Below, piece by piece: positions 1 through 10,138 of a stretch of DNA of 64,000 nt. This stretch comes from Xanthobacter agilis (GTDB taxonomy: Bacteria; Pseudomonadota; Alphaproteobacteria; Rhizobiales; Xanthobacteraceae), in contig NZ_JABWGX010000008.1 in the NCBI RefSeq assembly GCF_021730435.1, positions 62,001 through 126,000 of the forward strand, given 5' to 3'. The stretch's first letter is position 1, and each line of letters begins with the position of its first letter. The notes under the pieces were generated by a model that was not told the DNA's origin, ran no database searches, and worked only from the letters and a program-made list of their open reading frames with translations. A program made the position numbers and the translations under genes.

Positions 1-1177
1 CCGCCGATTCCATCTGGCTGGCGATGGTGCGGGTCCAGATGAGTTCGTAGAGCTTGGCCTGCTCGCCGTCGAGATGGCGCGCCGCCTCGCGGGGATGCCG
101 GCCGGGATCGGTGGGGCGGATGGCCTCGTGGGCTTCCTGGGCGTTCTTGGCCTTCACCGTGTATTTGCGCGGCACGCCGGGCAGATAGCGGGCGCCGAAC
201 TGCTTGCCGATGGCGCCGCGGGTGGCGGCGATGGCTTCCGGCGCCATGTCCACGCCGTCGGTTCGCATATAGGTGATGAGACCCACTGTTTCGCCGCCCA
301 CGTCCACGCCCTCATAAAGGCGCTGGGCGATCTGCATGGTGCGCGCCGGGGCCAGGCCGAGCTTGCGGCTCGCCTCCTGCTGCAGGGTCGAGGTGGTGAA
401 GGGGGGCTGCGGATGCCGTTTCACCGGCTTGGCTTCCACCGAGCGCACCCGGAACGCCGCGCTCTCCAGCGCCGTGCGGAAGGCCTGGGCCTCCTCGGCC
501 GAGCCCACGGAGAGGCGGGTGATCTTCTTGCCGTCGGCACCGGCCAGGCGCGCCTCGAACTCCTCCGCGCGGGGCGTGGCGAGACGGGCGACGATGGACC
601 AATACTCCCGCGCGACGAAGGTCTCGATCTCTCGTTCCCGCTCGCAGACCAGACGCAGCGCCACCGACTGCACCCGGCCGGCGGAACGGGCGCCGGGCAG
701 CTTGCGCCACAGCACCGGCGAGAGCGTGAACCCCACCAGATAATCAAGGGCGCGACGGGCGAGGTAGGCATCCACCAGCGCGACGTCGATGGCGCGCGGC
801 GCCTTCATGGCGTCGAGCACGGCCTGCTTGGTGATGGCGTTGAAGACGACGCGCTCCACCTTCTGGTGCTTCAGCGCTTTCTTTTGTCGCAGTACCTCCA
901 GCACATGCCAGGAGATGGCCTCGCCCTCGCGATCCGGGTCGGTGGCGAGGATGAGCGCGTCCGCCCCCTTCACCGCGCTCGCGATCTCGTTGAGCCGTTT
1001 CTGCGCCTTGGGGTCCACTTCCCAAAGCATGTGGAAGTCGGCGTCGGGGTCCACGGACCCGTCCTTCGAGGGCAGGTCCCGCACATGGCCATAGGAGGCG
1101 ATGACCTCATAGCCCGGACCCAGATATTTGTTGATCGTCTTCGCTTTGGCCGGCGATTCGACGATGACGACCTGCAT
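1..1177 (-). CDS. topA: DNA topoisomerase I (N-terminal part; runs off the window)
   Basis: Relaxes negatively supercoiled DNA by a type IA single-strand break-and-pass mechanism. The first ~392 residues are in the window. The start MQVVIVESPAKAK gives the TOPRIM domain with its catalytic glutamate, and DPDREGE about 90 residues on supplies the metal-binding acidic motif. The active-site tyrosine lies in GLITYMRTD near residue 300. The C-terminal domains and zinc fingers are beyond position 1. It is the last gene of a minus-strand group pyrB-pyrC'-plsY-dprA-topA, though a small ORF on the other strand separates it from dprA. Start at 1177 is the first ATG, and the conserved N-terminus begins directly there. 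Confidence 0.97.
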   Translation of the reverse strand, partial: MQVVIVESPAKAKTINKYLGPGYEVIASYGHVRDLPSKDGSVDPDADFHMLWEVDPKAQKRLNEIASAVKGADALILATDPDREGEAISWHVLEVLRQKKALKHQKVERVVFNAITKQAVLDAMKAPRAIDVALVDAYLARRALDYLVGFTLSPVLWRKLPGARSAGRVQSVALRLVCEREREIETFVAREYWSIVARLATPRAEEFEARLAGADGKKITRLSVGSAEEAQAFRTALESAAFRVRSVEAKPVKRHPQPPFTTSTLQQEASRKLGLAPARTMQIAQRLYEGVDVGGETVGLITYMRTDGVDMAPEAIAATRGAIGKQFGARYLPGVPRKYTVKAKNAQEAHEAIRPTDPGRHPREAARHLDGEQAKLYELIWTRTIASQMESA

Positions 1178-1555
1178 GACCTAACGTCTCTCTCTGGTCC
1201 GTGGCCCCATTGCGCGGACCTTCGGAGAGCGCCGACGCGAGCCGTTCCCCCACGGGCGGCGGCCGATGCCGCAAGCCCGTCGCGGGTGTCGTCTCGTTGC
1301 GCCGGTAGCTCCCCCCAAGCTGGAACCCTCGGTCGACCGCGCTCGTTTCACAGCGGAAACGGCACCTTGGGCCGGCAAGGTTTCCAAAAGGCGGCTGCAA
1401 GATGGGCACGCCGGCGGCACCTGTCAAATGCCAAGGTCCGTGGCGCGCCCTCCGGCTTCCCTTGCAGAATACAACCGGTGGTATGTTTTAATATGAAAAT
1501 CAATCTTTAAGACGTATTTGCCAACCATTTGAATGGTCGTCGACGGGATCGCTCC
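1178..1555. other. Intergenic region, topA / small ORF divergent promoter area
   Basis: About 380 bases with no convincing gene. It is GC-rich up to ~1440 and then turns AT-rich (1480-1520), which fits a divergent promoter region for topA (minus) and the small ORF at 1556 (plus). It contains the imperfect palindrome listed at 1469-1484. Short ORFs on both strands here have the composition of chance GC-rich frames. Confidence 0.5.
1469..1484. promoter_or_regulatory. 16-bp imperfect palindrome, possible operator
   Basis: ATACAACCGGTGGTAT is an inverted repeat with 7 of 8 pairs matching, at the edge of the AT-rich stretch upstream of the small ORF at 1556. No regulator can be assigned; this is a shape-based call only. 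Confidence 0.25.
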
Positions 1556-1801
1556 ATGAACAAGACAGCAGGCGACAGGACCTCTGGGGATGTCATGTCC
1601 GGGCCACAGCCGCCCGAGCTGCAGATGGACGACCCCGCATCGGTGGCCGCCTATATTGCGGTGTTGAGCGAGGAGCTGTCGCGGCTGGCGCGCGGCAGCG
1701 GGCTTGTCACACTCTCTTATATCCTCGACATGGCGCGCCTCGAAGCCCGCGCCGTGGTCACGGTGAAGGCGGGGGGTGGGGATGGCGCGACGACGCCCTG
1801 A
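1556..1801 (+). CDS. Small conserved-looking hypothetical protein (81 aa)
   Basis: Not recognised by function. The protein from MNKTAGDRTSG has a polar start and then a compact core (DDPASVAAYIAVLSEELSRL and SGLVTLSYILDMARLEA) that looks like two amphipathic helices. This is typical of small cytoplasmic proteins found next to housekeeping genes in Hyphomicrobiales. No signal peptide or membrane segment. ATG at 1595 (MSGPQPPEL) is an alternative start just before the helical core, and a TTG at 1529 is less likely. It is convergent with dprA, whose stop lies 15 bases away. Confidence 0.6.
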   Translation: MNKTAGDRTSGDVMSGPQPPELQMDDPASVAAYIAVLSEELSRLARGSGLVTLSYILDMARLEARAVVTVKAGGGDGATTP

Positions 1802-1815
1802 GCCGCCGGGGGCGC

Positions 1816-2997
1816 TCAGCGCAGCGCCACAAGCGCGGGGCCGGGCCGGTCGAGCCGTCCGGCGAGGTCGAGTTCCAGGAGCACGATCTGAACCTCCGCG
1901 ACCGCGCAGCCCGATAGCCGCACCAGATCGTCGATGGCCGTCGGGGCGGGGCCGAGCAGCTCGATGATGCGGGCGCGGGCGTCGGCGGCGGGTTCGGCCG
2001 GCTCCGGGCCGTGGTCCGCCGGCGGCTGTTCCGCCTCCAGCCTGCTTTCGGGCGGGCGGCCGAGGAGGGGCGCCAGCACCTCGATGATGTCGGCGGCATC
2101 GGTGACCAGGGTCGCGCCCTGCTTCAGCAGGCGGTTGGTGCCGCCCGCCCGCGGATCCAGCGGAGAGCCGGGCACGGCGAACACCTCGCGCCCCTGCTCG
2201 GCGGCGAGGCGTGCGGTGATCAGGGAGCCGGAGCGCTCGGCCGCCTCCACCACCACCACGCCCAGCGCCATGCCCGAGACCAGGCGATTGCGGCGCGGAA
2301 AGTCGCGGGCGCGCGGTTCCCAGGTGAGGGGCATTTCGGAGACGATGGCGCCCTTGTCCGCCACGCTCTCGATGAGTTTCATGTTTTCCGGTGGATAGGG
2401 CCGGGCGAGGCCGCCGGCGAACACGCCGACCGTGCCGGTCTCAAGGCTCGCCTCATGGGCGGCGGCGTCGATGCCGCGCGCGAGGCCCGACACCACCACC
2501 CAGCCGTCGGCGCCCAGCTCGCGCGCGATCTTCTGGGCGAAGGTGCGCCCGGCGGCCGAGGCGTTGCGGGCGCCCACGATGCCCACCATGGGCCCGCGCA
2601 GCACCTCGCCCCGCCCGCGCACCGCGAGCAGGGGCGGAGCGTCGTCGAGGTTGCGCAGGGCAAACGGATAGTCCTGTTCCCCGAGCGCCACCAGGCGGGC
2701 CTTGCCACGGGCGAGCGCCGCCATCTCGGCTTCGGCCTCGGCACGGGTGGGGGTCTGGGGCGGCAGCAGGCGCCCGCCGCGCCGGGCGAGGGTGGGTAGC
2801 GCCTCCAGCGCCGCCGCTGCGCCGCCGAACTGGTTGATGAGGGTGCGGAAGGTGCGGGGGCCGACGTTTTCCGTGCGAATGAGGCGGAGCCAGTCGAGGC
2901 GCTGTTCCGGGCTCAGCAGCTCACCCTTGCCGGGGCCTGCCTTCTGCGGGCTTGCCGTGTTCTGGCCCTTGGTGCCTGTGGTGCGCTTGGCGGCCAT
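1816..2997 (-). CDS. dprA: DNA-processing protein DprA (393 aa)
   Basis: Loads RecA onto incoming single-stranded DNA during natural transformation. The Rossmann-like core shows GIVGARNASAAG, VSGLARGIDAAAHEAS and FAVPGSPLDPRAGGTNRLL, the signature set of the DprA/Smf family. The N-terminal SAM-like helical region (residues ~35-80) and a C-terminal winged-helix segment (last ~55 residues, ARIIELLGPAPTAIDDLVRLSG) complete the usual three-domain layout. Start at 2997 (MAAKRTTGTKG) was chosen because a longer in-frame extension would overlap plsY. It lies 14 bases downstream of plsY, in the same operon. Confidence 0.96.
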   Translation of the reverse strand: MAAKRTTGTKGQNTASPQKAGPGKGELLSPEQRLDWLRLIRTENVGPRTFRTLINQFGGAAAALEALPTLARRGGRLLPPQTPTRAEAEAEMAALARGKARLVALGEQDYPFALRNLDDAPPLLAVRGRGEVLRGPMVGIVGARNASAAGRTFAQKIARELGADGWVVVSGLARGIDAAAHEASLETGTVGVFAGGLARPYPPENMKLIESVADKGAIVSEMPLTWEPRARDFPRRNRLVSGMALGVVVVEAAERSGSLITARLAAEQGREVFAVPGSPLDPRAGGTNRLLKQGATLVTDAADIIEVLAPLLGRPPESRLEAEQPPADHGPEPAEPAADARARIIELLGPAPTAIDDLVRLSGCAVAEVQIVLLELDLAGRLDRPGPALVALR

Positions 2998-3011
2998 GGT
3001 CGCGCCGCCCC

Positions 3012-3620
3012 TCAGCTCTTCGCGCCGATCTTGCCCTCGGTTCCGTTGGTCAGGCGCTGGATGTTCTGGCGATGCTTGATCCACAACAGCAAGGTCAGCA
3101 CCCCGAGCAGCATCGCCATCTGGTCGTCGCCCTTCCACATCACGAGCAGCACGCTCGCCAGCGACGCGCAGAGCGCGGACAGGGACGAATAGCGGCTGAA
3201 ATAGGCAACAATCAGCCAGACCAGCGCGAACACGGCGGCGATCGGCCAAGCGAGCCCCAGCGTGATTCCGAGAAAGGTCGCGACCCCCTTGCCGCCCCTG
3301 AACCTCAGCCACACCGGGAAGATATGGCCGAGGAACGCGCCCAGAGCCGCGGCGAGCGCGGCGGTTTCCCCACCCAGAGAATCGGCAACCATGACCGCCA
3401 CCGTGCCCTTGAGGGCGTCGCCCAGCAGCGTGAGGACGGCGAGATCCTTGCGGCCGGTGCGCAGCACGTTGGTGGCGCCGATGTTGCCGGATCCGATGGT
3501 TCGGATGTCCTTGGTGCCCGCGCGGCGGGTCAGCAGCAGGCCGAAGGGGATGGACCCCAGGAGATAGCCGAACACCAGCGCCAGCGGGTGCAGGAGGGAC
3601 GGCGGAAGATCAGCGAGCAT
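3012..3620 (-). CDS. plsY: Acyl-phosphate:glycerol-3-phosphate acyltransferase PlsY
   Basis: Inner-membrane enzyme that transfers acyl groups from acyl-phosphate to glycerol-3-phosphate, the first step of phospholipid synthesis. The 202-residue protein has the expected five or so membrane spans. The conserved loops [23 protein letters not shown] and [12 protein letters not shown] mark the glycerol-phosphate and acyl-phosphate sites. It is located between pyrC' and dprA, as in many alphaproteobacteria. Confidence 0.96.
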   Translation of the reverse strand: MLADLPPSLLHPLALVFGYLLGSIPFGLLLTRRAGTKDIRTIGSGNIGATNVLRTGRKDLAVLTLLGDALKGTVAVMVADSLGGETAALAAALGAFLGHIFPVWLRFRGGKGVATFLGITLGLAWPIAAVFALVWLIVAYFSRYSSLSALCASLASVLLVMWKGDDQMAMLLGVLTLLLWIKHRQNIQRLTNGTEGKIGAKS

Positions 3621-3659
3621 GGCGGACCCGAAGGCGGGAGGTCAAATCAGTCGCGGCGG

Positions 3660-4976
3660 TTAAACGTATTCGTAGACCACCTCGCCGGCAACGATGGTGC
3701 GCTGGACCCGTCCGGTCAGCCGCGCCTCGTCGAACGGCGTGTTGCGCGAGCGCGACTTGAGCTGTCCCGGCTCCAGCACGAACGGCAGGTCGGGATCGAA
3801 CACGATCACGTCGGCCGGGGCGCCCGGCTTCAGCGTGCCGGCGTCGAGGCCGAGGATCTGCGCCGGGCGCGTGGAGAGCGTCGCCAGCAGGCTCACGATG
3901 TCCACCGCATCGGAATGCACGAGGCGCAAGGCGGCCGGCAGCAGGGTCTCAAGGCCGATGGCGCCGGGCTCCGCCTCGGAGAACGGCAGGCGCTTGCCTT
4001 CCACGTCCTGGGGCACATGGTCGGACACCATCACGTCCACGAGGCCGGAGGACACGGCGCGAATGAGCGCCTGCCGGTCCTCCTCGGCGCGTAATGGCGG
4101 CTGCAGCCGGAAATAGGTGCGGTAGCCGGAGACGTCGAGCTCGTTGAAGGACAAATGGTTGATCGAGACCGAGGCGGTCACCGGCAGCCCGGCTTCCTTC
4201 GCCCGCTCCAGCACCTCCAGCGATTCGGCGCAGGTGAGGGCGGCGGCGTGGTAGCGCCCGCGCACCCCCGCCACGAGCCGCAGATCCCGTTCGAGGATGA
4301 TGGTTTCTGCCGCCTTGGGAATGCCGGCGAGGCCGAGCCGGGACGCGAACTCCCCCTCGTTCATGGCGCCATTGGAAAGGGTGGCGTCCTCGGTGTGGTG
4401 GACGATGAGGGCGTCGAAGTCGCGGGCGTAGGTGAGGGCGCGCCGCAGTATCAGGGCGTTCATGATGGACTTGTGGGCATCGGTGAAGGCGACGGCCCCG
4501 GCGGCCTTCAGCAGGCCCACCTCCGTCATCTCCTCGCCCTTCAGGCCGCGGGTGATGGCGGCCATGGGATGCACGCGCACCACGGCCGTGTCACGGGCGC
4601 GGCGCAAGATGAAATCGACGATGGCCGGGTCGTCCACCACCGGGTCGGTGTCCGGCTGGCACACCAGGGTGGTGACGCCGCCCGCCGCCGCCGCATGGCT
4701 GGCGGACGCCAAGGTTTCCAGATGCTCGAAGCCGGGTTCGCCGACGAAGGCACGCATGTCCACCAGGCCGGGGGCGACCACGGAACCGGCGCAATCCACC
4801 ACCTCCGCGCCCTCGGGAATGCCGGCGGCGGCGAGGCCGAACGCGGCGTCCTTGATGACACCCTCGGCGAGATAGAGGTCGCCCGTGAAGTCCGCCCCGC
4901 GGGACGGATCGATGATGCGGGCGTTGGCAAGGAGGAGCGGGCGCGGCTCACGCGCGAAGGAGCGGGCGTCACGCAT
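3660..4976 (-). CDS. pyrC: Dihydroorotase-like PyrC' (probably catalytically inactive)
   Basis: Amidohydrolase-fold protein of the class I dihydroorotase family (438 aa) whose start overlaps the end of pyrB by 8 bases. In active enzymes the first metal site is a DxHxHxREPG motif; here the segment reads [14 protein letters not shown], so both histidines are gone. The site following strand 5 is also altered (SVSINHLS), though VSDHVPQD keeps the distal aspartate. In pseudomonads such pyrC' proteins are non-catalytic partners needed to assemble aspartate transcarbamoylase; that role is inferred here from pyrB overlap and motif loss. An active PyrC must then be encoded elsewhere. Confidence 0.9.
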   Translation of the reverse strand: MRDARSFAREPRPLLLANARIIDPSRGADFTGDLYLAEGVIKDAAFGLAAAGIPEGAEVVDCAGSVVAPGLVDMRAFVGEPGFEHLETLASASHAAAAGGVTTLVCQPDTDPVVDDPAIVDFILRRARDTAVVRVHPMAAITRGLKGEEMTEVGLLKAAGAVAFTDAHKSIMNALILRRALTYARDFDALIVHHTEDATLSNGAMNEGEFASRLGLAGIPKAAETIILERDLRLVAGVRGRYHAAALTCAESLEVLERAKEAGLPVTASVSINHLSFNELDVSGYRTYFRLQPPLRAEEDRQALIRAVSSGLVDVMVSDHVPQDVEGKRLPFSEAEPGAIGLETLLPAALRLVHSDAVDIVSLLATLSTRPAQILGLDAGTLKPGAPADVIVFDPDLPFVLEPGQLKSRSRNTPFDEARLTGRVQRTIVAGEVVYEYV

Positions 4977-5916
4977 TGGGAAGCTTCCGGGCCAGAGTGT
5001 CGAGCACCGCCATGCGCACGGCGACGCCCATCTCCACCTGCTCGCGGATCAGCGAGCGGGGGCTGTCGGCGACCGCCGAATCGATCTCGACGCCGCGGTT
5101 CATGGGGCCGGGGTGCATCACCAGCGCGTCCTTGGCGGCGATGCGCAGCTTGGCCTCGTCGAGGCCAAAATAGTGGAAGTATTCCCGCACCGATGGCACG
5201 AACGAGCCGCTCATGCGCTCGCGCTGGAGGCGCAGCATCATCACGATGTCCGCCCCTTCGAGCCCCGCTTCCATGGAGCGGTAGACCTCGACCCCGAACT
5301 GGTCGATGCCGGCCGGCAGCAAAGTGGAGGGCGCCACCACCCGCACCCGCGCTCCGAGGGTGGAGAGCAGGAGGATGTTGGAACGCGCCACCCGCGAGTG
5401 GAGTACGTCGCCGCAGATGGCGACGGTCAGCCCCTCGATCCGCCCCTTGTTGCGGCGGATGGTGAGGGCGTCCAGCAGGGCCTGGGTGGGATGCTCGTGG
5501 GCGCCGTCGCCGGCATTGACCACGCAGCAGTCCACTTTGCGGGCCAGCAGCGCCACCGCGCCCGAGGCGTGGTGCCGCACCACCAATATATCGGGGTGCA
5601 TGGCGTTGAGCGTGATCGCGGTATCCACCAGCGTCTCGCCCTTTTTCACGGAGGACGAGCCCACCGACATGTTCATCACGTCCGCCCCGAGTCGCTTTCC
5701 GGCGATCTCGAAGGAGGACTGTGTGCGGGTGGAGGCCTCGAAGAACAGGTTGATCTGGGTACGCCCACGCAAGGTAGAGCGTTTCTTCTCGATCTGCCGG
5801 TTGAGTTCGACGAACTCCTCGGCAAGGTCGAGCAGGGACAGGATCTCGCTGGCGGTGAGGCCTTCGATGCCGAGCAGGTCTCGGCCGGAGAGGGTGAAGG
5901 CGGGAGCGGATGACAT
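4969..5916 (-). CDS. pyrB: Aspartate carbamoyltransferase catalytic subunit
   Basis: Forms carbamoyl-aspartate from carbamoyl phosphate and aspartate in pyrimidine synthesis. At 315 aa it is the usual catalytic-chain length. [13 protein letters not shown] is the carbamoyl-phosphate-binding STRT loop, and [16 protein letters not shown] and [11 protein letters not shown] are further active-site loops. The start [13 protein letters not shown] at 5916 matches the family N-terminus; upstream in-frame sequence is low-complexity and unlikely to be coding. Translational overlap with pyrC' supports a complex of the two products. No regulatory pyrI is nearby. Confidence 0.97.
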   Translation of the reverse strand: MSSAPAFTLSGRDLLGIEGLTASEILSLLDLAEEFVELNRQIEKKRSTLRGRTQINLFFEASTRTQSSFEIAGKRLGADVMNMSVGSSSVKKGETLVDTAITLNAMHPDILVVRHHASGAVALLARKVDCCVVNAGDGAHEHPTQALLDALTIRRNKGRIEGLTVAICGDVLHSRVARSNILLLSTLGARVRVVAPSTLLPAGIDQFGVEVYRSMEAGLEGADIVMMLRLQRERMSGSFVPSVREYFHYFGLDEAKLRIAAKDALVMHPGPMNRGVEIDSAVADSPRSLIREQVEMGVAVRMAVLDTLARKLPNA

Positions 5917-6137
5917 GGCAGGCGCGAGGCATATCCGCAGCAGGCCCGCCCGGCAAGCCGAAGCCGCATCTTTGCGCGGCTTTGGCGGGGGATTGGCGGA
6001 TGTGGCGTCGCGCGATCTCGCGGCCGTGTAGATCGGGTGCAATGTTCCGGCCCTAAGGTGCGGGCCTGTGTCTTTGAGAATCGGCGGCGGCGTGAAGGCG
6101 CCGCCGGTTGCGCAGTTGGAGGCAACGGAGTTCTGTC

Positions 6138-6590
6138 ATGACGTCCAGGATCGGAGCAGGGGGCCGGGCGGCGGCTCTGGCGTTGCTGGCCGGCGGGGTC
6201 CTTGCCCTCGCCCCGATGGCTTGCGCCACGGATCTCTACGGGGTGCAGCCGACGGTGAAGGCCCCGCCGGTGGCGCGCGTCCCCCCGCCTCCGCCTCCGC
6301 AGCAGCAGGGGGGCGGCTGGTATCAGGGATGCTGGAATTGCATGCCGCCCGCGCCCTCAACCGGTGCGCCGGGCGTGGCGCTCGGCATCGGCAATGCGCC
6401 GGTGGTGGTGGGTGCGGTGCCCCCGCCCATCTATTACGGCCAGCCGCCGCGGGTCTATCTCTACCCGGTGCCGGAGGTCTACGTGCAGGGGCCGGTGGGG
6501 CCGATTGCGGCGCCTGCGCCGGTCAATCCGCGCAGTTGCTGGGTCAGCACCGGTCCGGGCAGCGCTGGCTACTGGGTCTCTCCCTGCTGA
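6138..6590 (+). CDS. Proline/glycine-rich exported protein (150 aa), function unknown
   Basis: Not recognised. Residues 1-30 form a signal peptide ending near MACATDLYG. The mature part is rich in Pro, Gly, Tyr and Val (a PPPPPPQQQGGG run, YYGQPPRVYLYPVPEVYVQGP) and has four cysteines (CWNC in the middle, SCWVS and a C-terminal Cys), suggesting disulfides in the periplasm or at the cell surface. A purine-rich GGAGGCAACGGAG sits just upstream of ATG 6138. It is divergent from pyrB and convergent with the AEC transporter. Confidence 0.75.
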   Translation: MTSRIGAGGRAAALALLAGGVLALAPMACATDLYGVQPTVKAPPVARVPPPPPPQQQGGGWYQGCWNCMPPAPSTGAPGVALGIGNAPVVVGAVPPPIYYGQPPRVYLYPVPEVYVQGPVGPIAAPAPVNPRSCWVSTGPGSAGYWVSPC

Positions 6591-6668
6591 AGGGGTGTTC
6601 CGCGGGCCGTTCGCGCCGCGACCCATTGGGCGCCACGGCGCGGCGGTTCCGGCGCGCCGCATCCGGCG

Positions 6669-7607
6669 TCAGCCCGCGAAGGCGGACGCCACCGCCACGA
6701 CCAGGGGCAGGGTGAAGGCCGCGGCGATGATCTGCAGGGTGAGGATTTCCGCCAGCAGCGTCGCGTTGCCGCCCATCTGGCGCGCCAGCATGTAGCCCGC
6801 CGGCGCCGACGGAACCCCCGCGATCAGGGCCACGACCACCAGTTCCGCGCCTGAGAGCCCCACCAATAGGCCGATGCTGATGGCGATCGCCGGCTTCACC
6901 AGGAGCTTGGTCGCCAGCGAGGCCACCACCAGTGGTTTCAGGCGCGCCATGGTGTGGAGCGCCAGTCCGCCGCCCACCACCAGCAGGCCCACGGCGAGGG
7001 ACGCCCGGCCCAGGATATCGCCGAATTCCAACACCACGCGCGGCACGGGAATGTGCAGCACGTTCAGCGCGGCGCCGACCAGGCAGGCGGAAATGTAAGG
7101 ATTGCGCGCAAGCTGCCCGAGGATGTAGCGCCGCGTGGGTGGCTCGCGCCCGGAGAAGGCGGCCAGCACCAGGACCGCGCTCACGTTCACTACCGGGATC
7201 AGCGTGACCAGCGCCAGCGCCGCGATGGTGATGCCTTCGGCGCCGAACAGCCCACCCGCCACCGCGAGCACCACATAAGTGTTCCACCGCACCGCGCCTT
7301 GGTAGAACGAGGTGAAGTCCGGGCCATCCGCCGCGAATGCGCGCCGCACCGGCCGGTTCAGCGCGACCAGCAGCGCCGATAGCAGCAGCACCGTTGCGAT
7401 CAATGTGCCCGCCACGGCGAAGATGTTGACCTTGGAGAGGTCCGCCTTGACGGCCGAAACCACCAGCAGCGCCGGAAACAGCACGAAATAGGTGAGCTTT
7501 TCCAGCGCCACCCAATGGACGGCGTCGGTCAGCAGGAGCCGGCGCAGCAGGACGCCGAGGGCGATGACGAGGAAGACGGGAACGAGCGCGCTGAGGATGG
7601 TCGCCAT
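6669..7607 (-). CDS. AEC-family (auxin efflux carrier-like) transporter
   Basis: Inner-membrane secondary transporter of about ten spans and 312 aa. The bipartite arrangement of AEC/malonate-type permeases is visible: an N-terminal five-span half (LVPVFLVIALGVLLRR...), a polar central loop (~GREPPTRRYILGQLARNPY) and a C-terminal half with LLVGLSGAELVVVALIAGVPSAPAGYMLARQMGG, where the conserved G/P-rich kink lies. Bacterial members carry dicarboxylates such as malonate; the substrate cannot be told from sequence. ATG at 7607 is preferred over a GTG two codons upstream. Confidence 0.9.
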   Translation of the reverse strand: MATILSALVPVFLVIALGVLLRRLLLTDAVHWVALEKLTYFVLFPALLVVSAVKADLSKVNIFAVAGTLIATVLLLSALLVALNRPVRRAFAADGPDFTSFYQGAVRWNTYVVLAVAGGLFGAEGITIAALALVTLIPVVNVSAVLVLAAFSGREPPTRRYILGQLARNPYISACLVGAALNVLHIPVPRVVLEFGDILGRASLAVGLLVVGGGLALHTMARLKPLVVASLATKLLVKPAIAISIGLLVGLSGAELVVVALIAGVPSAPAGYMLARQMGGNATLLAEILTLQIIAAAFTLPLVVAVASAFAG

Positions 7608-7886
7608 GATCACGCTGAAGGGTGATGAGCCCGCCCATCGTTACCTATGGTCACGTTGGCGGGTCGGGAAGGTCGTTGTTCACGGCACCCTTTCGCGGCC
7701 GCCACGCCCTCGCAAGCCATTTGTTGCATTCCCCAACGCTCATCATTCTGTCACGGCCATTGCTGCTCCAGCTTCAGACAAGCTCAACTTTTTAGCCTAT
7801 GGGGAAAGGGGGAAACCGGAGAGGGCCTTAAGGCGCTTTCGTCTCGCCCGCGTTGGTATTTCGCGCCGTGCTGCGGAAGGGTTATC

Positions 7887-9365
7887 ATGTCTGTCGTTGC
7901 ATTCAGCCGAGCCGCGCGAAAAGACGCGGCCGCGCAGGCTACCCAGGTTCTCGACAATTTGCCGGTCGCGGTGCTCTTGTGCGATCCGGCCTCTTTCACC
8001 GTCATTTATGCCAATGCGCGGTCGCTGGAGCTGCTGGAGAGCCTCGCGCACCTGTTGCCGGTACCGCCGCGGAGCATCGTCGGCGCGCCCCTCGACATGC
8101 TGTTCGCGAATCATTCAGCTCGTCCGCGCGACCTCATGGCCGATCCGGCGAAGCTGCCGCTGCGCCTCGTCCTGCGGCTCGGCGACGAAACGATTGAGCT
8201 GAAGGCCAATGTCGTCCGCGATCGCAAGGGCAACTATGCTCAGACCGAGATCACCTGGGACGTGGTGAGCGAGGAGGCGCGCAACGCCCGGCGCACGGAG
8301 GTGCTCTTCCACATGCTGGAAGACGTGCCGATCAACGTGATGACCTGCTCGCTGGACGACTTCCGCATCGATTATGCCAACCGGGCCAGCCGCGAGACCC
8401 TGAAACGCCTGGAGCAACACCTGCCGGTGAAAGCGTCCGAGGTGATCGGCGCCTCCATCGACGTATTCCATAAGCAGCCGCACATGCAGCACCGGTTGCT
8501 GAAGGACTCCGCCAATCTGCCCCATTCGGCATTGATCCACATTGGCCCCGAGGTGCTCGACCTGCGCATGGCGGCGATCCACGGCGACGACGGGAGCTAT
8601 CTCCGGCCGATGGTCACCTGGTCGGTTGCCACCGACCGGATCAAGCTGGCGGATCAGGTCACCGAAGTGGTCGGTGCCATGACCGCGTCGTCCAAGGAGA
8701 TGGAGCACTCGTCCGACCGGCTGCTGGAGCTGACGGAAAACAGCGAGCGGACCTCGGCGTCGGTCTCGTCGGCGGCGGTGGAGATGTCGGCCTCCTTCGA
8801 TGAAATCAGCCGCCAGATCAGCGACATGACCGGCCTCTCCGGCGACGTGGCGCAGATGGCGACGGGCGCCGACCACACCGTGGCGGGGCTGTCCGCGAGC
8901 ATGGAGCGCATCGGCCAGGTCACGGCCCTGATCGAAAAGATCGCCGGGCAGACCAACCTGTTGGCGCTCAACGCCACCATTGAGGCGGCGCGGGTCGGCG
9001 AATATGGGCGCGGCTTCGCGGTGGTTGCCCAGGAAGTGAAGACCTTGGCCGTGCAGACCGCCAGCGCCATTCAGGATATTCGCCAGCTCGTGAGTTCCGT
9101 GCAGCAGGAAAGCCAGACCGCAGCGCGGGCGGTGTCGGACATTTCCGCCAAGGTGCGGCAGTTGAGCGAGGCGTTCGCGCTGATCTCAGCAGGCGTCGAG
9201 GAGCAGGCCACCACCAATCGCTCCGTGAGCCAGATGATCTCCGGCGTGTCGGATGCGGCGAGCGAGACGCGGGACGCCGCCATGGCGGTGCGCCGGGTGG
9301 CCGGAAGCTTGGGCGGCTTCGCGGAGACGCTCAATAATGAAGTGGCGTCCCTGCTGAAGAAATAA
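7887..9365 (+). CDS. Soluble methyl-accepting chemotaxis-like protein with two PAS domains
   Basis: Cytoplasmic chemoreceptor-type signal transducer of 492 aa with no membrane segment. Two PAS-like modules occupy roughly residues 15-125 and 130-250 ([25 protein letters not shown] and [25 protein letters not shown]). They are followed by an MCP signalling domain whose hairpin tip reads [32 protein letters not shown] and contacts CheA/CheW. PAS cofactors (haem, FAD or none) cannot be read from sequence. The tip has Val-Gly where many receptors have Ala-Gly. It stands alone with no che genes nearby, so it likely feeds a distant chemosensory system. ATG 7887 follows a GGAAGG ribosome site. Confidence 0.93.
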   Translation: MSVVAFSRAARKDAAAQATQVLDNLPVAVLLCDPASFTVIYANARSLELLESLAHLLPVPPRSIVGAPLDMLFANHSARPRDLMADPAKLPLRLVLRLGDETIELKANVVRDRKGNYAQTEITWDVVSEEARNARRTEVLFHMLEDVPINVMTCSLDDFRIDYANRASRETLKRLEQHLPVKASEVIGASIDVFHKQPHMQHRLLKDSANLPHSALIHIGPEVLDLRMAAIHGDDGSYLRPMVTWSVATDRIKLADQVTEVVGAMTASSKEMEHSSDRLLELTENSERTSASVSSAAVEMSASFDEISRQISDMTGLSGDVAQMATGADHTVAGLSASMERIGQVTALIEKIAGQTNLLALNATIEAARVGEYGRGFAVVAQEVKTLAVQTASAIQDIRQLVSSVQQESQTAARAVSDISAKVRQLSEAFALISAGVEEQATTNRSVSQMISGVSDAASETRDAAMAVRRVAGSLGGFAETLNNEVASLLKK

Positions 9366-9437
9366 GCCAGCCCCTGTCCCGAAACGAGACGCGGGCTGGA
9401 CAGGCGTGGAACAACCGGGGCACGGACGGTGTCCGAA

Positions 9438-9974
9438 TCAGGCTTCTGGTGAAAATCCGCGTTCGTTCTCCGCATGCGACCGGCGATCGAGGAAATCGAG
9501 CGCCCCTTGCAGGATGAAGGCGGCGGCGTGCTGGTCCACCACCTGCGCCCGCTTGGCGCGGCTCACGTCGGCGGAGATCAGCGCCCGTTCGACGGCGGCG
9601 GTGGACAGGCGCTCATCCCAAAGGGCGATGGGCAGGCTGGTGAGCTTCGCGAAATTGCGGGCGAAGGCGCGGGTGGCCTGCGCGCGCGGGCCTTCCGTTC
9701 CATCCATGTTGAGCGGCAAGCCGAGCACGAAGGCGATCGCTCGCCGCTCGCCCGCGAGCGCGAGCACCCGCTGCGCATCCGCCGTGAACTTGGTGCGCCA
9801 CACCGTCTCCACCACCGTGGCAAGGCGACGATCGGGATCGCAGGTGGCAACGCCGATGGTCTTGGTGCCGAGGTCGAGCCCGAGGATGGAGCCGCGGGGC
9901 GGCAGCCGATCGGCAAGGTCGGCCAGGGGACCGATGGGGGCGCTCGCGGCGGGGGAGGCGGAAGGTTCACTCAT
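9438..9974 (-). CDS. ruvX: Putative pre-16S rRNA nuclease YqgF/RuvX
   Basis: RNase H-fold protein (178 aa) of the YqgF family, implicated in 16S rRNA 5'-end processing. The motifs are [14 protein letters not shown] (first catalytic Asp), [13 protein letters not shown], and [13 protein letters not shown] with the DER motif; [12 protein letters not shown] holds the last conserved Asp. The N-terminal ~28 residues are a low-complexity extension. It is convergent with the chemoreceptor gene and divergent from the UPF0173 hydrolase. Confidence 0.95.
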   Translation of the reverse strand: MSEPSASPAASAPIGPLADLADRLPPRGSILGLDLGTKTIGVATCDPDRRLATVVETVWRTKFTADAQRVLALAGERRAIAFVLGLPLNMDGTEGPRAQATRAFARNFAKLTSLPIALWDERLSTAAVERALISADVSRAKRAQVVDQHAAAFILQGALDFLDRRSHAENERGFSPEA

Positions 9975-10138
9975 GGTCTCTGGCTAGCACGGGGCGGCGC
10001 GCGCAGCCATGGCGCCGGGGCGCGCGAGAGGGCCGTTGCGTGGGACCGAGCCTTCCCGGATACTCCCCGTCCATTCGTCATGGCCGGCGCGGCGCCGGCC
10101 CCATTTGTTCAAGAGGCGCAGCCAAAGGGCGCAATTCC

